Positions 23,448 to 33,690 of a DNA stretch of 64,000 bases are shown piece by piece. Numbering within the stretch: position 1 is the stretch's first letter; every line of letters begins with the position of its first letter. The notes below the pieces were generated by a model, which saw only the letters and a list, made by a program, of their open reading frames with translations, was not told the origin of the DNA and did no database searches. The position numbers and the translations under genes were made by a program. The stretch is from Triglochin maritima (lineage: Eukaryota > Streptophyta > Magnoliopsida > Alismatales > Juncaginaceae). Location: contig OY821789.1 of assembly GCA_963682175.1 (NCBI GenBank), forward strand, positions 5,270,001 to 5,334,000, in the 5' to 3' direction.

Positions 23448-24416
23448 TGTTGGAATTGGTTATAGAATTGCTTAATACAGGAATTATGGGAGCATCGGTC
23501 GACCGGAACTTAAGTGTCCGGTCGACCAAATTACTCCAGGAGCCACAGGGGCTCGGATCAGATCAGGATCGGTCGACCGATTCTGGGAACACGGTCGACC
23601 GAAAAACGTCAGTAAATTTGGAACTCAGGATTGATCGAGATTCGGTCGACCGGTGCTGAGCACACGGTCGACCGAAAAGCGACAGTAGCTGGAAGATGAA
23701 AATCAGCATGCAGATCGGTCGACCAGTGTTGAACACGTGGTCGACTGAAAATGTCCAGGAGCTTTTGACGCTGCACAGAAGCGCGGAACGGTCGACCGAC
23801 TCGGGGTGAGCGGTCGACCGACCCATGGCAGTTACGCGAACTAACCGAAAATCGGTCGCCCGATGGAGCATTCCGGTCGACCGGCTCGGGGTGAGCGGTC
23901 GACCGACCCATGGCAGTTACGCGAACTAACCGAAAACCGGTCGACCGATGGAGCATTCCGGTCGACCATTTTCCGACAGTTATGCACGATCTGAATTATT
24001 TTATGTATGATTTTAGTCCATTATAAATATGTTTTTCGTCATAATTTTGTAACATAACATACAATACTTATTTCCTTGAGAGAGATTAGGCTAGAGAGAG
24101 ATCTAGAGTGTTTTGGGAGACATATTGCTTCCAATCGTTTGTAATCTCGGAGACTTCTCTTGTTGGAGAAGAGCTTCAAGGAAATGAAACCCGCATGAGA
24201 CCCCCCAAGGACGTAGACATCTTGTCGAACCTTGTAAAATCACGTGTGTCGTGGTTTGCTTCAGGTGTGTTGTGTGATTGCTTGTTATTTCCATCTTATA
24301 TGTGTTTACTTGTTGCATTAAGATGGTTCGAAGTTATATTCCGCAATCAATTTCTATATTTCGTGGTGCGTTTAGTCCGTAATCGTGTTAGTGCATATTA
24401 GATTCCCCTCCCAACA
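23448..24416 (+). mobile_element. Solo LTR (0.8-kb palindrome family), 969 bp, TSD GAAAC
   Basis: Starts TGTTGGAATTGG and ends TCCCAACA, with perfect GAAAC duplications at 23443-23447 and 24417-24421. It shares GAGAGAGATTAGGCTAGAGAG and TTGCTTCCAATCGTTT with the LTRs at 6385 and 53378. The palindrome array fills 23496-23968. An internal near-tandem repeat of about 80 bp around 23787-23960 duplicates part of the array. Confidence 0.93.
23496..23968. repeat. CGGTCGACCG paired-palindrome array
   Basis: Pairs start at 23496/23519, 23570/23592, 23643/23665, 23716/23738 and 23789/23811, so spacing is 22 bp in four of five. Spacers include GAACTTAAGT and ACTCGGGGTGAG, words found again in arrays of the 2-kb LTR family. 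Confidence 0.93.
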
Positions 24417-24421
24417 GAAAC

Positions 24422-25470
24422 AAATACACACCACAATAAATAAATAGAGGTGATAGTTATCTACAAAATTAAAATTACTACAAATGTTCCCCCCTCATCT
24501 CGTCACATCTCTGTAAAGTGTAAATAATGTTTTAATCTATTGCTAAAGCAAGACGTGCAGTTATACACGCGAGTCAAAAGGCAGAATGGGCAGAATAATA
24601 CACCCACACACAAAAAAAGGGTTTGTTGACTCACATTATATTAATCTCTATCATTTAGCTCAAAATGGAATAAATTAAAGGATACGAGGCTGCTACAAGT
24701 GATGAGATATAAAACAGAACGTTCAACAAATTTTTAAGGACATCAATTGGCATCTTCCTTTCAAGATTGTTAGATTCCAAGCTTCTTCTTAGGAATGCAA
24801 ACGTGGGTGATTTAATATTGGATAATTGACCCATTAATCTAAGAGGTTAGTTACGATGTCTTTATAAAATATATTTATTTGTTGGTAGAACAACCTAACT
24901 GGATAATGTGGGTGATGCGGCAACTCGTAATAGTGTTGTACCTCACCATTTCTCAACCATAGTATTTATCGTAAGCGTTGGTGTGGTCAATAAATCATAT
25001 GCCTATACAAAAGATCAAGTTTCTAGATTCTTCATTAGTTAATGAAAAGTGACGGACCATTACTGGCTGTCCAAAAGTAAAGGCAGAGAAGCTCACGAGA
25101 CCTACTGGACTTGAACAAGTACCAAAAAATGCACGACAAAAAAAATCTTGTTAAATTTAAGATGAACGACAAAATGTTTTTGTACCCTTTTCAAATTTAA
25201 GATATAATCAATTTTTTGACATTTGGAATGTACGAACAATTTTTATACATTCTTCCACGACTTGTTGCCTATTTTCTCGACACATTCCCGTAGACCATAA
25301 TATAAACATAGCGTAGCATAAGGTATTAACAATTTAACATTAACATCACTACGATCCAAAATACAAAAAAGAAGCAAAATTTTCCATTATCATTAATTAA
25401 GTACAAAAAAGGAGATAAGAAAGCAAACAGAAAACCACGTCTGACAAACCAAATCCAGCAACTACCGACC
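24422..25470. other. Intergenic DNA upstream of the amidotransferase gene
   Basis: AT-rich, nothing recognised. The last few hundred bases presumably hold the promoter of the downstream gene. Confidence 0.5.
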
Positions 25471-25474
25471 TGTC

Positions 25475-25482
25475 TATATAAA
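25475..25482 (+). promoter_or_regulatory. Probable TATA box of the amidotransferase gene
   Basis: TATATAAA-type sequence about 70 bp before the start codon at 25549, a typical plant TATA position giving a short 5' leader. Confidence 0.6.
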
Positions 25483-25548
25483 TTACAAACCCACCCCCAC
25501 CTGAACCCTCCTCAACTTCAAAAAAAAAAACCAAAACACAAGCACGTA

Positions 25549-27993
25549 ATGACGGTTGACGATCTCTCCCGAATCCTCCCACGAGTCCTCATTGTCTCCC
25601 GCCGCTGCGTCCGCAAGAACAAGTTCGTCGACTTCGTCGGTAATCTCCCCTTTTTGCGCCAACCAAATTCTGTTTCTGATGTTAACAACAATATAATTGT
25701 TTTGGAGGTTTGGATGTTTTTAATGTGATTGATTGATTGATTGTGTTTGTTGCAGGGGAATATCATTTGGATCTGATTGTTAGTTATGGGGCCGTGCCGG
25801 TGATCGTGCCCCGTGTCTCCGGAGTCCACATGCTCCTCGAGAGCTTCGAGCCGATTCATGGTGTTTTGCTTTGCGAGGGTGAGGATATCGATCCCGCACA
25901 CTACGATCCGGAGATCTCCGGTCTGTCCCCCGAAGAAGTCGACGAGATTAGGAGCTTGCACACTAGCGATACAACCATTGACAGGTAAAAAGTTCGTTCT
26001 TTTTTCCTACTTAAAAACCTGTTCGAGACACGGTCGATAATGATCTAAATCAAATTCAGCCGTTTTGAAGATATTTGATAGAAAGGAGAAGTTCAACCGA
26101 ATTCACATGTTTAATGGAACCGATGGTTCGACTTTGATCCATGGGGACCGGTATGACCTATGATGTTTACGTGTAGAAACGGAAAGAAAATAATTTCAAT
26201 CACGCATAAGAGAGACTCTTGAAAATATAGTTCCCTGTCGTTTCAATGGAACACTTCGTGTTAGAGTTGCTCCATTATTTTCCATCTAACTGCTCATGTT
26301 TTAATGATTCAATAGATCAACCATCTTATTTAAAACCAGACAATCTACTAAGTCACAATGTAAGATAATTGCAAGCTTTCCTTCTTAATTGTGGATTTTG
26401 ATGGCGACAGGGAGAAAGACTCCATCGAGCTTAGTCTCGCTAAGCTCTGTCTAGAGCGAAACATCCCCTACTTGGGCATCTGCCGTGGCTCGCAGGTGCT
26501 CAATGTTGCATGTGGCGGGACATTGTACCACGACATCGAGAAAGAGCTGTCTCGGATTGGGCGAGATCCAGTGGTCCATATAGACTACACCAACTACGAT
26601 GGCCATCGCCATCCAGTGAAAATTCTGAAAAACACTCCTTTGCATTCGTGGTTCAAGGAGTCGCTGGACGAAGAAACGATGGAGCTTAATGTTAACAGTT
26701 ACCACCATCAGGGTGTGAAGAGATTGGCAGAGAGGTTTGTTCTGATGGCATTCGCGAATGATGGACTGGTGGAAGGGTTTTATGACCCAGATGCATATAA
26801 TCCAGATGAGGGGAAGTTCATAATGGGATTGCAGTTTCATCCTGAGAGGATGAGGAAGAACGATTCGGATGAATTTGATTATCCTGGATGCCCTTCTGCT
26901 TATCAGGTGATCACCATATTCTGTTCTCCGGTATTATTAACTTGTAATATTTTGGTTCAGGACTAACTACCTAATGTTTGACTTAATATGCTATCATATT
27001 TCATGAACTTCCAGAAATCCAAATCTTTTTGATGAATTGTGTTCCTTGTGGTCAATAAATATCAACACTACAGCAAAATTATGTCTTCAATTACAAGGTG
27101 ATATTGTGGCAAGCAACATAGTGGTGGCAAATTAATCAAGCAAAAATATTTTTGTTGTAACTGGGCCCCTTATGAACAGACTGTAACAAACATACAAACA
27201 GCTGGTTTCATATTTGTCCATTGATATTTATATAGGTATTTTCTTAACAGCTTATGAGCTAACTCTGTCAATATAAACTTGATGTAGGAATTTGTAAAAG
27301 CAGTTGTAGCTTATCAAAAGAAGGTGAATAGCAGCACACCCTTGCCTAAGGGACTAAAGCTCGACCGTGAGATGGAGAAAAAGAGAAGCGTTATCGTACG
27401 GAGCTTCTCCATTGCAAGGAACTTGTATGTTGGGAAGCATAACATAGCTCGTTCCGAACAACCCGAACTTGAGGCTGGGGCTGATTTCCTCGAGGTATCA
27501 CATTATAAAAGAGACAAAATCGGATATCTGGTCATACTTGTAGTCATCTAAGTCTTTTTATCCAAAAAAAGAAATGTCACACAACTCCAAGAATTTTTCC
27601 TAAGTTTTCCAATCAAATCTGAAATAGATTGCAAATCTTAAGCGTCTAATTCATAGAACAAATGACATGTAGCATACATAAATACAATTGGATTTAATGA
27701 GGACATGAAGTCTTAAGAAGATGTTCTGTCTCTGATTTGTTGTTCTACATTGTCTGCAGTCCAACAAAGCATTAAGCATACAACAGGAGAACAGACTTAA
27801 ACAGATGGGGGCAACAGTGAGGAACGCAACTTCGTACATGAAGAAACTGAAGGTGAATGAGGAAAGAGAGATGGTGGCAAGGAATATGATGGGAAAGATG
27901 TCCATAGAGCAGTTGTCTGAACTCCTTTCCTTCTATCACGTTATGGGTCAGATATGCTCCGAGGTGTTAGAGAAGAAGCTTATGGTTCTGTGA
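25549..27993 (+). CDS. GAT1_2.1: Class I glutamine amidotransferase-like protein (GAT1_2.1 type), five exons
   Basis: Exons are 25549-25639, 25756-25984, 26411-26906, 27288-27494 and 27760-27993. All introns are GT-AG, phases agree, and the product is 418 residues. The nucleophile elbow [11 protein letters not shown] places the catalytic Cys near residue 131, and GLQFHPERM supplies His and Glu near 250 and 252, completing the class I triad. The N-terminus (RVLIVSRR...[12 protein letters not shown]) and DEFDYPGCP match the Arabidopsis At1g15040 family. In Arabidopsis that protein is reported as nitrogen-responsive, mitochondrial and linked to glutamine hydrolysis and shoot branching. Those roles are inferred here. 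The C-terminal 145 residues beyond the domain are Lys/Arg-rich and probably helical. A TATA box lies about 70 bp upstream. Confidence 0.9.
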
Positions 27994-29112
27994 TGTATCT
28001 TGATATATTTTGTTTCTGCATCTTTATCAGTCCTTTTTGTAGATCTCTATGGTGTGAATGGTTATCTGTAATTTCGACGTAGGAAAGAAATGTGCCTTTT
28101 GCTACACCATTTGCGGCATTCTCTTTCTTGTATGCAATGTTAGAGTTTGTTAAAGAAAGTGTTTATTCCTTCCTAATCATATCATGCTTCCATTGGTTGT
28201 GTGCAACTTTTTCGGGTCTTATGTTAACATTATCAACACTAGAGAAGAAATAGTATTTGAGGTACTGCATGCATTGAAGGTAATAAGAAGGTAAAAATTA
28301 AGCATAGTTTTCTTCTAAAGAGAACACTACGTATCCCTATCTTTTTACCTCCCCATTGGTACTTCCAACTGGTAAACTATGTAGTAGTTTTGGAGTTTGG
28401 ATGAACTTTTTCGTCGTGTTGTTGCGTACAATGTTGAAATTTCTATATCAAAATTGGCAAGATTAACGGATGCTCATCCAAAGTTAGGTCTGTAATACGG
28501 TAATAGAGATTTGTTGAAACCTTTTCCTGTACTTTTTCGATGGCAGATGGTTGGACTTGTATTGCTAATGGGTTAGTCCAGTCGAAGGCGTATGCTGTAA
28601 TGGGCTTAATTTGTAATCAGACAATTGCTAAAATATCCATGACTGAATTATGTTTTTTTTTCTTTTAGATTTTTATAATCCAGTCTACGTGCCTACGGCT
28701 AAGATTCACGTACGAAATTCAATTTCCATTCTGGACAAGCCCAAAAGAAACTACAATCCTCGGAAATACTTGCATACGGTTTCAATTATCTATCGGCGTG
28801 TAAACCTTATATATATTGATTAAGCATAAACATTACCAATTAGAGTTGATTCAATTTGTAGATACATAGTCTTAGATTAGTAGATTACATGTTAGCATTT
28901 AATTGAAAAATATAAAAGAAATTAAAAGAAAACGGATTAAGTGTGAACATGCAATGAGACTCAATTCCCACACCAAATCACTACTCCCCAACTATACTTC
29001 ATTGAATTCCAAAATCTAAAGTAACACTAAAAAACAACAACAGAGTCAATTCCACCAACGAAAAACTAACTAAACCCGAACGAACACACCAAAACCGTTT
29101 CCAACCGCCTAA
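27994..29112. other. 3' flank shared by two convergent genes
   Basis: Lies between the amidotransferase stop and the stop of a minus-strand gene. It presumably holds both 3' untranslated regions. No ORF or repeat was recognised. Confidence 0.5.
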
Positions 29113-29739
29113 CTAAACCCCACTCACCTCCTTCTTCTCCTTCTCCTCGATCACGCGAAAGCATTTCTCGGCGATCTCAGAAGCCAAGAACGCATCCCGA
29201 ACGGCGAACATAACATCCTCGTGACTGGCGACCCTCAACCACCCCTCCTCCTCTCCGAATCCCTCCTTCCCCTTCCTTCTCACCACCTCCACCCCCAACG
29301 CCACCCTCGCCATCTCCTCCATCTTCCCTCTCACCTTCCCGAACGCCCTCTCCACCAACCCTCTCAACTCCACCTTCTCCCTCGCCCTTACCTCCCCGAC
29401 TCCAACCCCCACCACTCTCACCCTCCTCTCCCCCATCAGCTCCGCCAGCGCGCGCGGGGTGGGGCCGAGCTCGAGGAGGAGGCAGGGGGCGCCGGGGGAG
29501 AAGAGGGAGACGACGGTGGGGCGGAACGGGGACGGGTAGGAGCGGATGGAGATGGTTAGGGTTGGGGCGCGGCGGTTGTGGCGCCGAACGGTGGTGACCC
29601 AGGCGGTGACGTAGGGCGTCTGAGGGTGCTCGGCGACCGTGACCGGGATCTGGACGTCGTTGTAGGAGAAGGTGTATGTGTTTGGTGGGGACGGTGGAGG
29701 GGAGCGGAGGAGAGTGATGCGGGGTTGGTTTGGGTCCAT
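29113..29739 (-). CDS. WRN-exonuclease-like protein, probably catalytically inactive (208 aa)
   Basis: A single-exon gene, as is common for plant WRN-exonuclease paralogues. The fold markers are present in order: YNDVQIPVTVAEHP (residues 26-39), TAWVTTVRRHNRR (45-57), a PTVVSLFSPGAPCLLLEL strand pair (73-90), RVRVVGVGVGEVR (about 106-118) and MFAVRDAFLASEIAEKCF near the C-terminus. The family normally carries DEDD metal ligands: D-x-E in Exo I, Asp in Exo II and Y-x3-D in Exo III. Here the Exo I position reads LTISIRSY with no acidic pair, and the Exo II acidic residue is not apparent. Only the Exo III-like Asp remains. So it looks like a pseudoenzyme, or a gene under relaxed selection. A TATA box sits about 45 bp upstream. 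The family assignment rests on motif order, not on an alignment. Confidence 0.62.
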   Translation of the reverse strand: MDPNQPRITLLRSPPPSPPNTYTFSYNDVQIPVTVAEHPQTPYVTAWVTTVRRHNRRAPTLTISIRSYPSPFRPTVVSLFSPGAPCLLLELGPTPRALAELMGERRVRVVGVGVGEVRAREKVELRGLVERAFGKVRGKMEEMARVALGVEVVRRKGKEGFGEEEGWLRVASHEDVMFAVRDAFLASEIAEKCFRVIEEKEKKEVSGV

Positions 29740-29780
29740 TTGGTTTTGGGGGGGAAGTGGAGTGGAGTGGGAGTTCGGTT

Positions 29781-29790
29781 GGTATTTATA
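29781..29790 (-). promoter_or_regulatory. Probable TATA box of the WRN-exonuclease-like gene
   Basis: The minus strand reads TATAAATACC about 42-50 bp upstream of the start codon, implying a very short 5' leader. Confidence 0.6.
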
Positions 29791-30824
29791 GTGGGACGGT
29801 TGGTGGTTTGTTACTTGTTACTGTTGTTAGTGTGTCGTGACTCGTGAGTGTTTACTAACTTTGATTATATTAAACAACTGTGAATATGTGATTAGCTGAG
29901 TGTTAAGGAGTTTAATGAGCTTTATACTTTAATAGGCCTCTTGTCAACTGTCATTTGAAAAGATTAAAAAAACTGCAAAACTGTTTTTAATAAATAAATA
30001 CAGCGAGACATTTCCAAAGTTGTTTACACTGGATTAAATTTAAATTAAGGACGGTTCACATATTGGAGATGTGTGAATTTCGATCTTGACTATTCAGAAT
30101 CAAGGCTTTACCGATGTAACATAATATGTAGTTTTTTTGCTTTTGAATAAAATACTCAACTTGTAAAAACACATGTTAATTTTGTACGTTAAACTCAAGA
30201 TTCGGGTAAGAAACTAAATCATAATTTAAAATAAAATATTAAAAAAAAAATCCTTGCTCAAACCAACATGATTGCAAACAATATACACTCACAAGTCACA
30301 ACAGCCTTACACCATTGAAGTGGCCGTTGACATCTTCTTATATTGCGGATTGCGATCCAAACTCAAAGTCAAGCACTTTAATAAAATGTCGTAACTGGAA
30401 CTCCATATTTATAAGTGGAAGGAAATTAAATCCTTCCTCTGTTGTTTTGTCCAATTCTTTCAAGCCTCTTATTAAAATAAAAATGATTAAAAACATTACT
30501 CAATCCAATCCAACAAATGAAAGCAGCTTGCGTAAAAAAGCAAGTTTGTATTATTATTATTATTTTGTTTCAAAGCGCGTTTGCGTGCTTCTTAATGGAT
30601 TTAGTTTGACCGAGCGGTTCAAAGAGAGTCTTGTACACTCGATAATCACACAGTACATTTTAAATATAACACCTAAGCTTCCTGACCATGTCAACAAAAT
30701 TATAAAAGAGAAGAAAATAAAACTAGAAAACTATTGATTTCAGCATGAAAGATGCCATTATTGCACCAGATAACTTTGTTTTGAAAGTAATATATATGTT
30801 ATATTTCATCAACTCATAACCACA

Positions 30825-30863
<39 letters not shown>

Positions 30864-31247
30864 TCAGAAGCAAACCAAGTAGAGACAACATCATCAGGTC
30901 TAAAACCAAAATAAAACAATGTTCTTATTTCTCTTCCTTTATTTTTCTTACAAATGTAGAGGAGAATGAACAAATATCACACACTGATAGTTGATAGTTG
31001 ATACACGGTCCAAACAAAGCAAGAGACGGGAAATAAAAAGGTGTCCAAGCCACTAGCTTTGCTGGCGTGACGCATCCTTGTAAATAGGCAGGATGCTTAG
31101 TGCAATATATAAGGGCTAAGTTCACACGCTGAGATTAATTAACAAAATGTACATCATCTACAAATGTACAAAAATCCAATCCAAAACGCCACCCTTCTGC
31201 AGACGGTCGATGCTACAATCTTTGTAGCCAACGGGTTTGTGTTATCA
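29791..31247. other. Intergenic DNA with an (AT)17 microsatellite
   Basis: AT-rich. (AT)n occupies 30828-30861. A 140-codon frame at 30315-30737 is low-complexity and not supported. The end nearest 31247 is presumably the 3' untranslated region of the CBP60 gene. Confidence 0.5.
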
Positions 31248-33577
31248 TTAATGGTGATAAAACCCTTGGCTGACGTCGTCGTCGGACGACATATCAGCCG
31301 TGTAAAAGTTCCTCATGGTTAAGCCGGAGCTGGCGGGGCTTTGGTAGTATCCACCTCCGCCAGGACCGGTCTGTCCATCCTCCATTGAGTCCTCGAACAT
31401 GCTGAATAATCCATACATGTGGCCGTTCTGTTCCAAAATGTTGGCTGGAAAAACAAAAGGTGCCTCAGCGGTTAAAAAATCTTCTTGTGCTACTCCACCT
31501 GCGCGCGGCAATATTAATTTTCAAAAATCAGCATTACTAAATATACTTTAATAATCGCAATTCCATTAACAACACAATTAATAATTAACCAGTTAATTGT
31601 GTTGATTACTTTGAAGCAAAGAGTTCAGGCCATGTGCTTCGTCAACTATCTCTAACGTATCCCAGTGCTTCTTAGCCTCCAAAACCAATTGCTCCACGCA
31701 AGCCTGCAGCACAAGATTTGGTAATAAGACCAAGTAGTTGTGGTCATTTTGTAGAGTTCACCCTGAAGTTCGGTTGAAATGGTTTCAGAGGCTTGCCTTC
31801 TCCTGTCCGACGAGGGATCGAGGGAGGTAAAGTTCGCCCCTGATCGCGACACCAATGACTTCACATATCGGGTTCAATAGCAGAGCGACATCAAATTTGC
31901 GGTAAATGTATTGCTTGTCTCCTAGTAGACATGTCTGCGCATGACCGATGGTCGTTTCCCATGCCTTATGAGTCATACACAACTTCTGCAACATTTTTTA
32001 AAAAAACATGTTGTAATTTATAACTTTAAAATAAATTAATGTTATCTCAAATACTAAACATTCGGTTACATTCTTTATCCTAATACTTTTTCTTGAAAGC
32101 TAAAACCTTAATATTTAAGTCACACCTGTTTGAGATTGATGGAGTCGACGACCCACAGCTTGAGGAAGTCCTGAACCGTCTCAATTCCGATGTCCGACAG
32201 CCGCTTGTCGAATTTGCCGCCTTTCCCGATTTTCTCCAGACGCCAGACTTCATCGTTAAGTGCAGGTGGGTAACTTTTCTTGTACACTGCTTTAACAATT
32301 AATTAAGCATGATTACCAACTAAATTAAGTCATCAAGCATGTATTGTATTTTACGTAATTACTAATTATAGTTATGTTTACAGCGTAACTCACGTTCTCC
32401 ACGGTGATCTTTGACGGGGAACCCTGCGGTGACCGCTTCCCTAATCCTGAGGCCATCAGGGCCACCGGAAACGACACGGGCGCCGACACGGAAGTTACGG
32501 CACTTGATCCAGCTACTGTTGTCGGTGATCTTGAGCTCCTCCGCCACGGCCATTCCGTCTCTCATTGTCACGGACACGTCTCCGGTGAGCAGTGGTCTCT
32601 TGCCTTGTCTTTCCTTAATTATGCTCTTCTCGAACGCCTCGGCGGACCACTCCTCGCCTCCATCCGAGGAGAAGTCCCCGTCGACGATTACGAGCTCGAG
32701 CTTGATTGATGAGGGGAGGGACGTTACTAGGGTTTGTTGGCCTCCAGAGGTGTCCACCAGGCAGACCTGGAGGGGGTTGTGGCTCTCGTCCACAAGTTTG
32801 GTCGCCGTGAATACGGGTTGGGCGATCGGTTTCGCGAAAACGAGGCGTAGGGTAGACGGCGTACTGGACAGTTGGATTTGACTATGAGGAGGAGAACTAC
32901 TGTTATTGATGCAACGATCGAGTGAATCGGATGCATGGAAGCGCTCAATTTGATTAACGACATGGTAAAAAATAATAATATTTACCCCTTAATTATTACC
33001 TTAATATCAAAAATTAATACCTAACTATATATGTAGTTTTGGTAACTATTAAACATTACAGTGTTTAGAGTTGCACCTTTCAAATGTCGACCCAGTTCCT
33101 TTGACCCAAGCCTTTTCCACTTCTTCTTTCACCTGGAATTTTCATAAACTATATAAGAAAAGAAAAGAAAAGAAATTGTTTTTTTCTTCTTGATTCTTAA
33201 AAATTATCACAAATAGTTAGTTATGCCACTGTATATATCTTTGCATGAACATGCCATATCATGGTAAACAATAATCAAACCACGTCAAAAATAGATATGA
33301 AAAAACGATATCAAAACATACCACTCGACGGATCATAGGCTCGATCGAGAAAAACACACTCTCGATGGATTTTGCCAGCATCACGTCCATAGCCACACTG
33401 CTACAAAAATTTGCACGATATATAATCAACACCAATATTCTTCATAAATCAGCAATCAAACTGAAGAAATAAAAAAACATACGAGGCAGAAGATTGACGG
33501 GGTTTGTGTCGCTTCTGGCCCTGCTCCAGGCGGTCGGATTCATCGGCGTTTCCGTCCCTGAGTCTCTTTGAAGGCAT
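31248..33577 (-). CDS. CBP60: CALMODULIN-BINDING PROTEIN 60 / SARD1-family factor, eight exons
   Basis: Exons, 5' to 3' on the minus strand, are 33577-33483, 33400-33322, 33132-33077, 32899-32394, 32286-32126, 31985-31797, 31703-31610 and 31498-31248. They give 476 residues with consistent phases. The order of family hallmarks is a basic N-terminus (MPSKRLRD), [43 protein letters not shown]-like [56 protein letters not shown] and a [19 protein letters not shown] block. In Arabidopsis, family members bind calmodulin and/or DNA; CBP60g and SARD1 drive salicylic-acid synthesis genes. Which subgroup this is cannot be settled by eye. Intron 6 appears to start GCAAGC rather than GT. A CT-rich 5' leader and a TATA box precede it. 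Confidence 0.88.
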
Positions 33578-33680
33578 AAACGTGGTTTCTAGGGATTTTC
33601 GGTGGAAAATTTTGTGAGAAGAGGGAGAGAGAGAGAGTGGTGGTGGTGGTTTATAGAAGGGTATAGGCTTGTTTGTGTGT

Positions 33681-33690
33681 GTATATATAG
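33681..33690 (-). promoter_or_regulatory. Probable TATA box of the CBP60-family gene
   Basis: The minus strand reads CTATATATAC about 105 bp upstream of the start codon. It is followed by a CT-rich stretch (33618-33640), as in many plant 5' leaders. Confidence 0.55.

Noticed and set aside
23496..23968. CRISPR-like repeat-spacer pattern
   Set aside because: The repeats are only 10 bp, palindromic and irregularly spaced between pairs, and sit in a plant LTR. No cas genes are possible in this context.
26451..26840. 129-codon minus-strand frame
   Set aside because: Antisense shadow of amidotransferase exon 3.
30315..30737. 140-codon frame
   Set aside because: Low-complexity Lys/Ile/Asn/Tyr composition in AT-rich DNA, including a run from a TAT microsatellite. 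No domain or promoter is evident.
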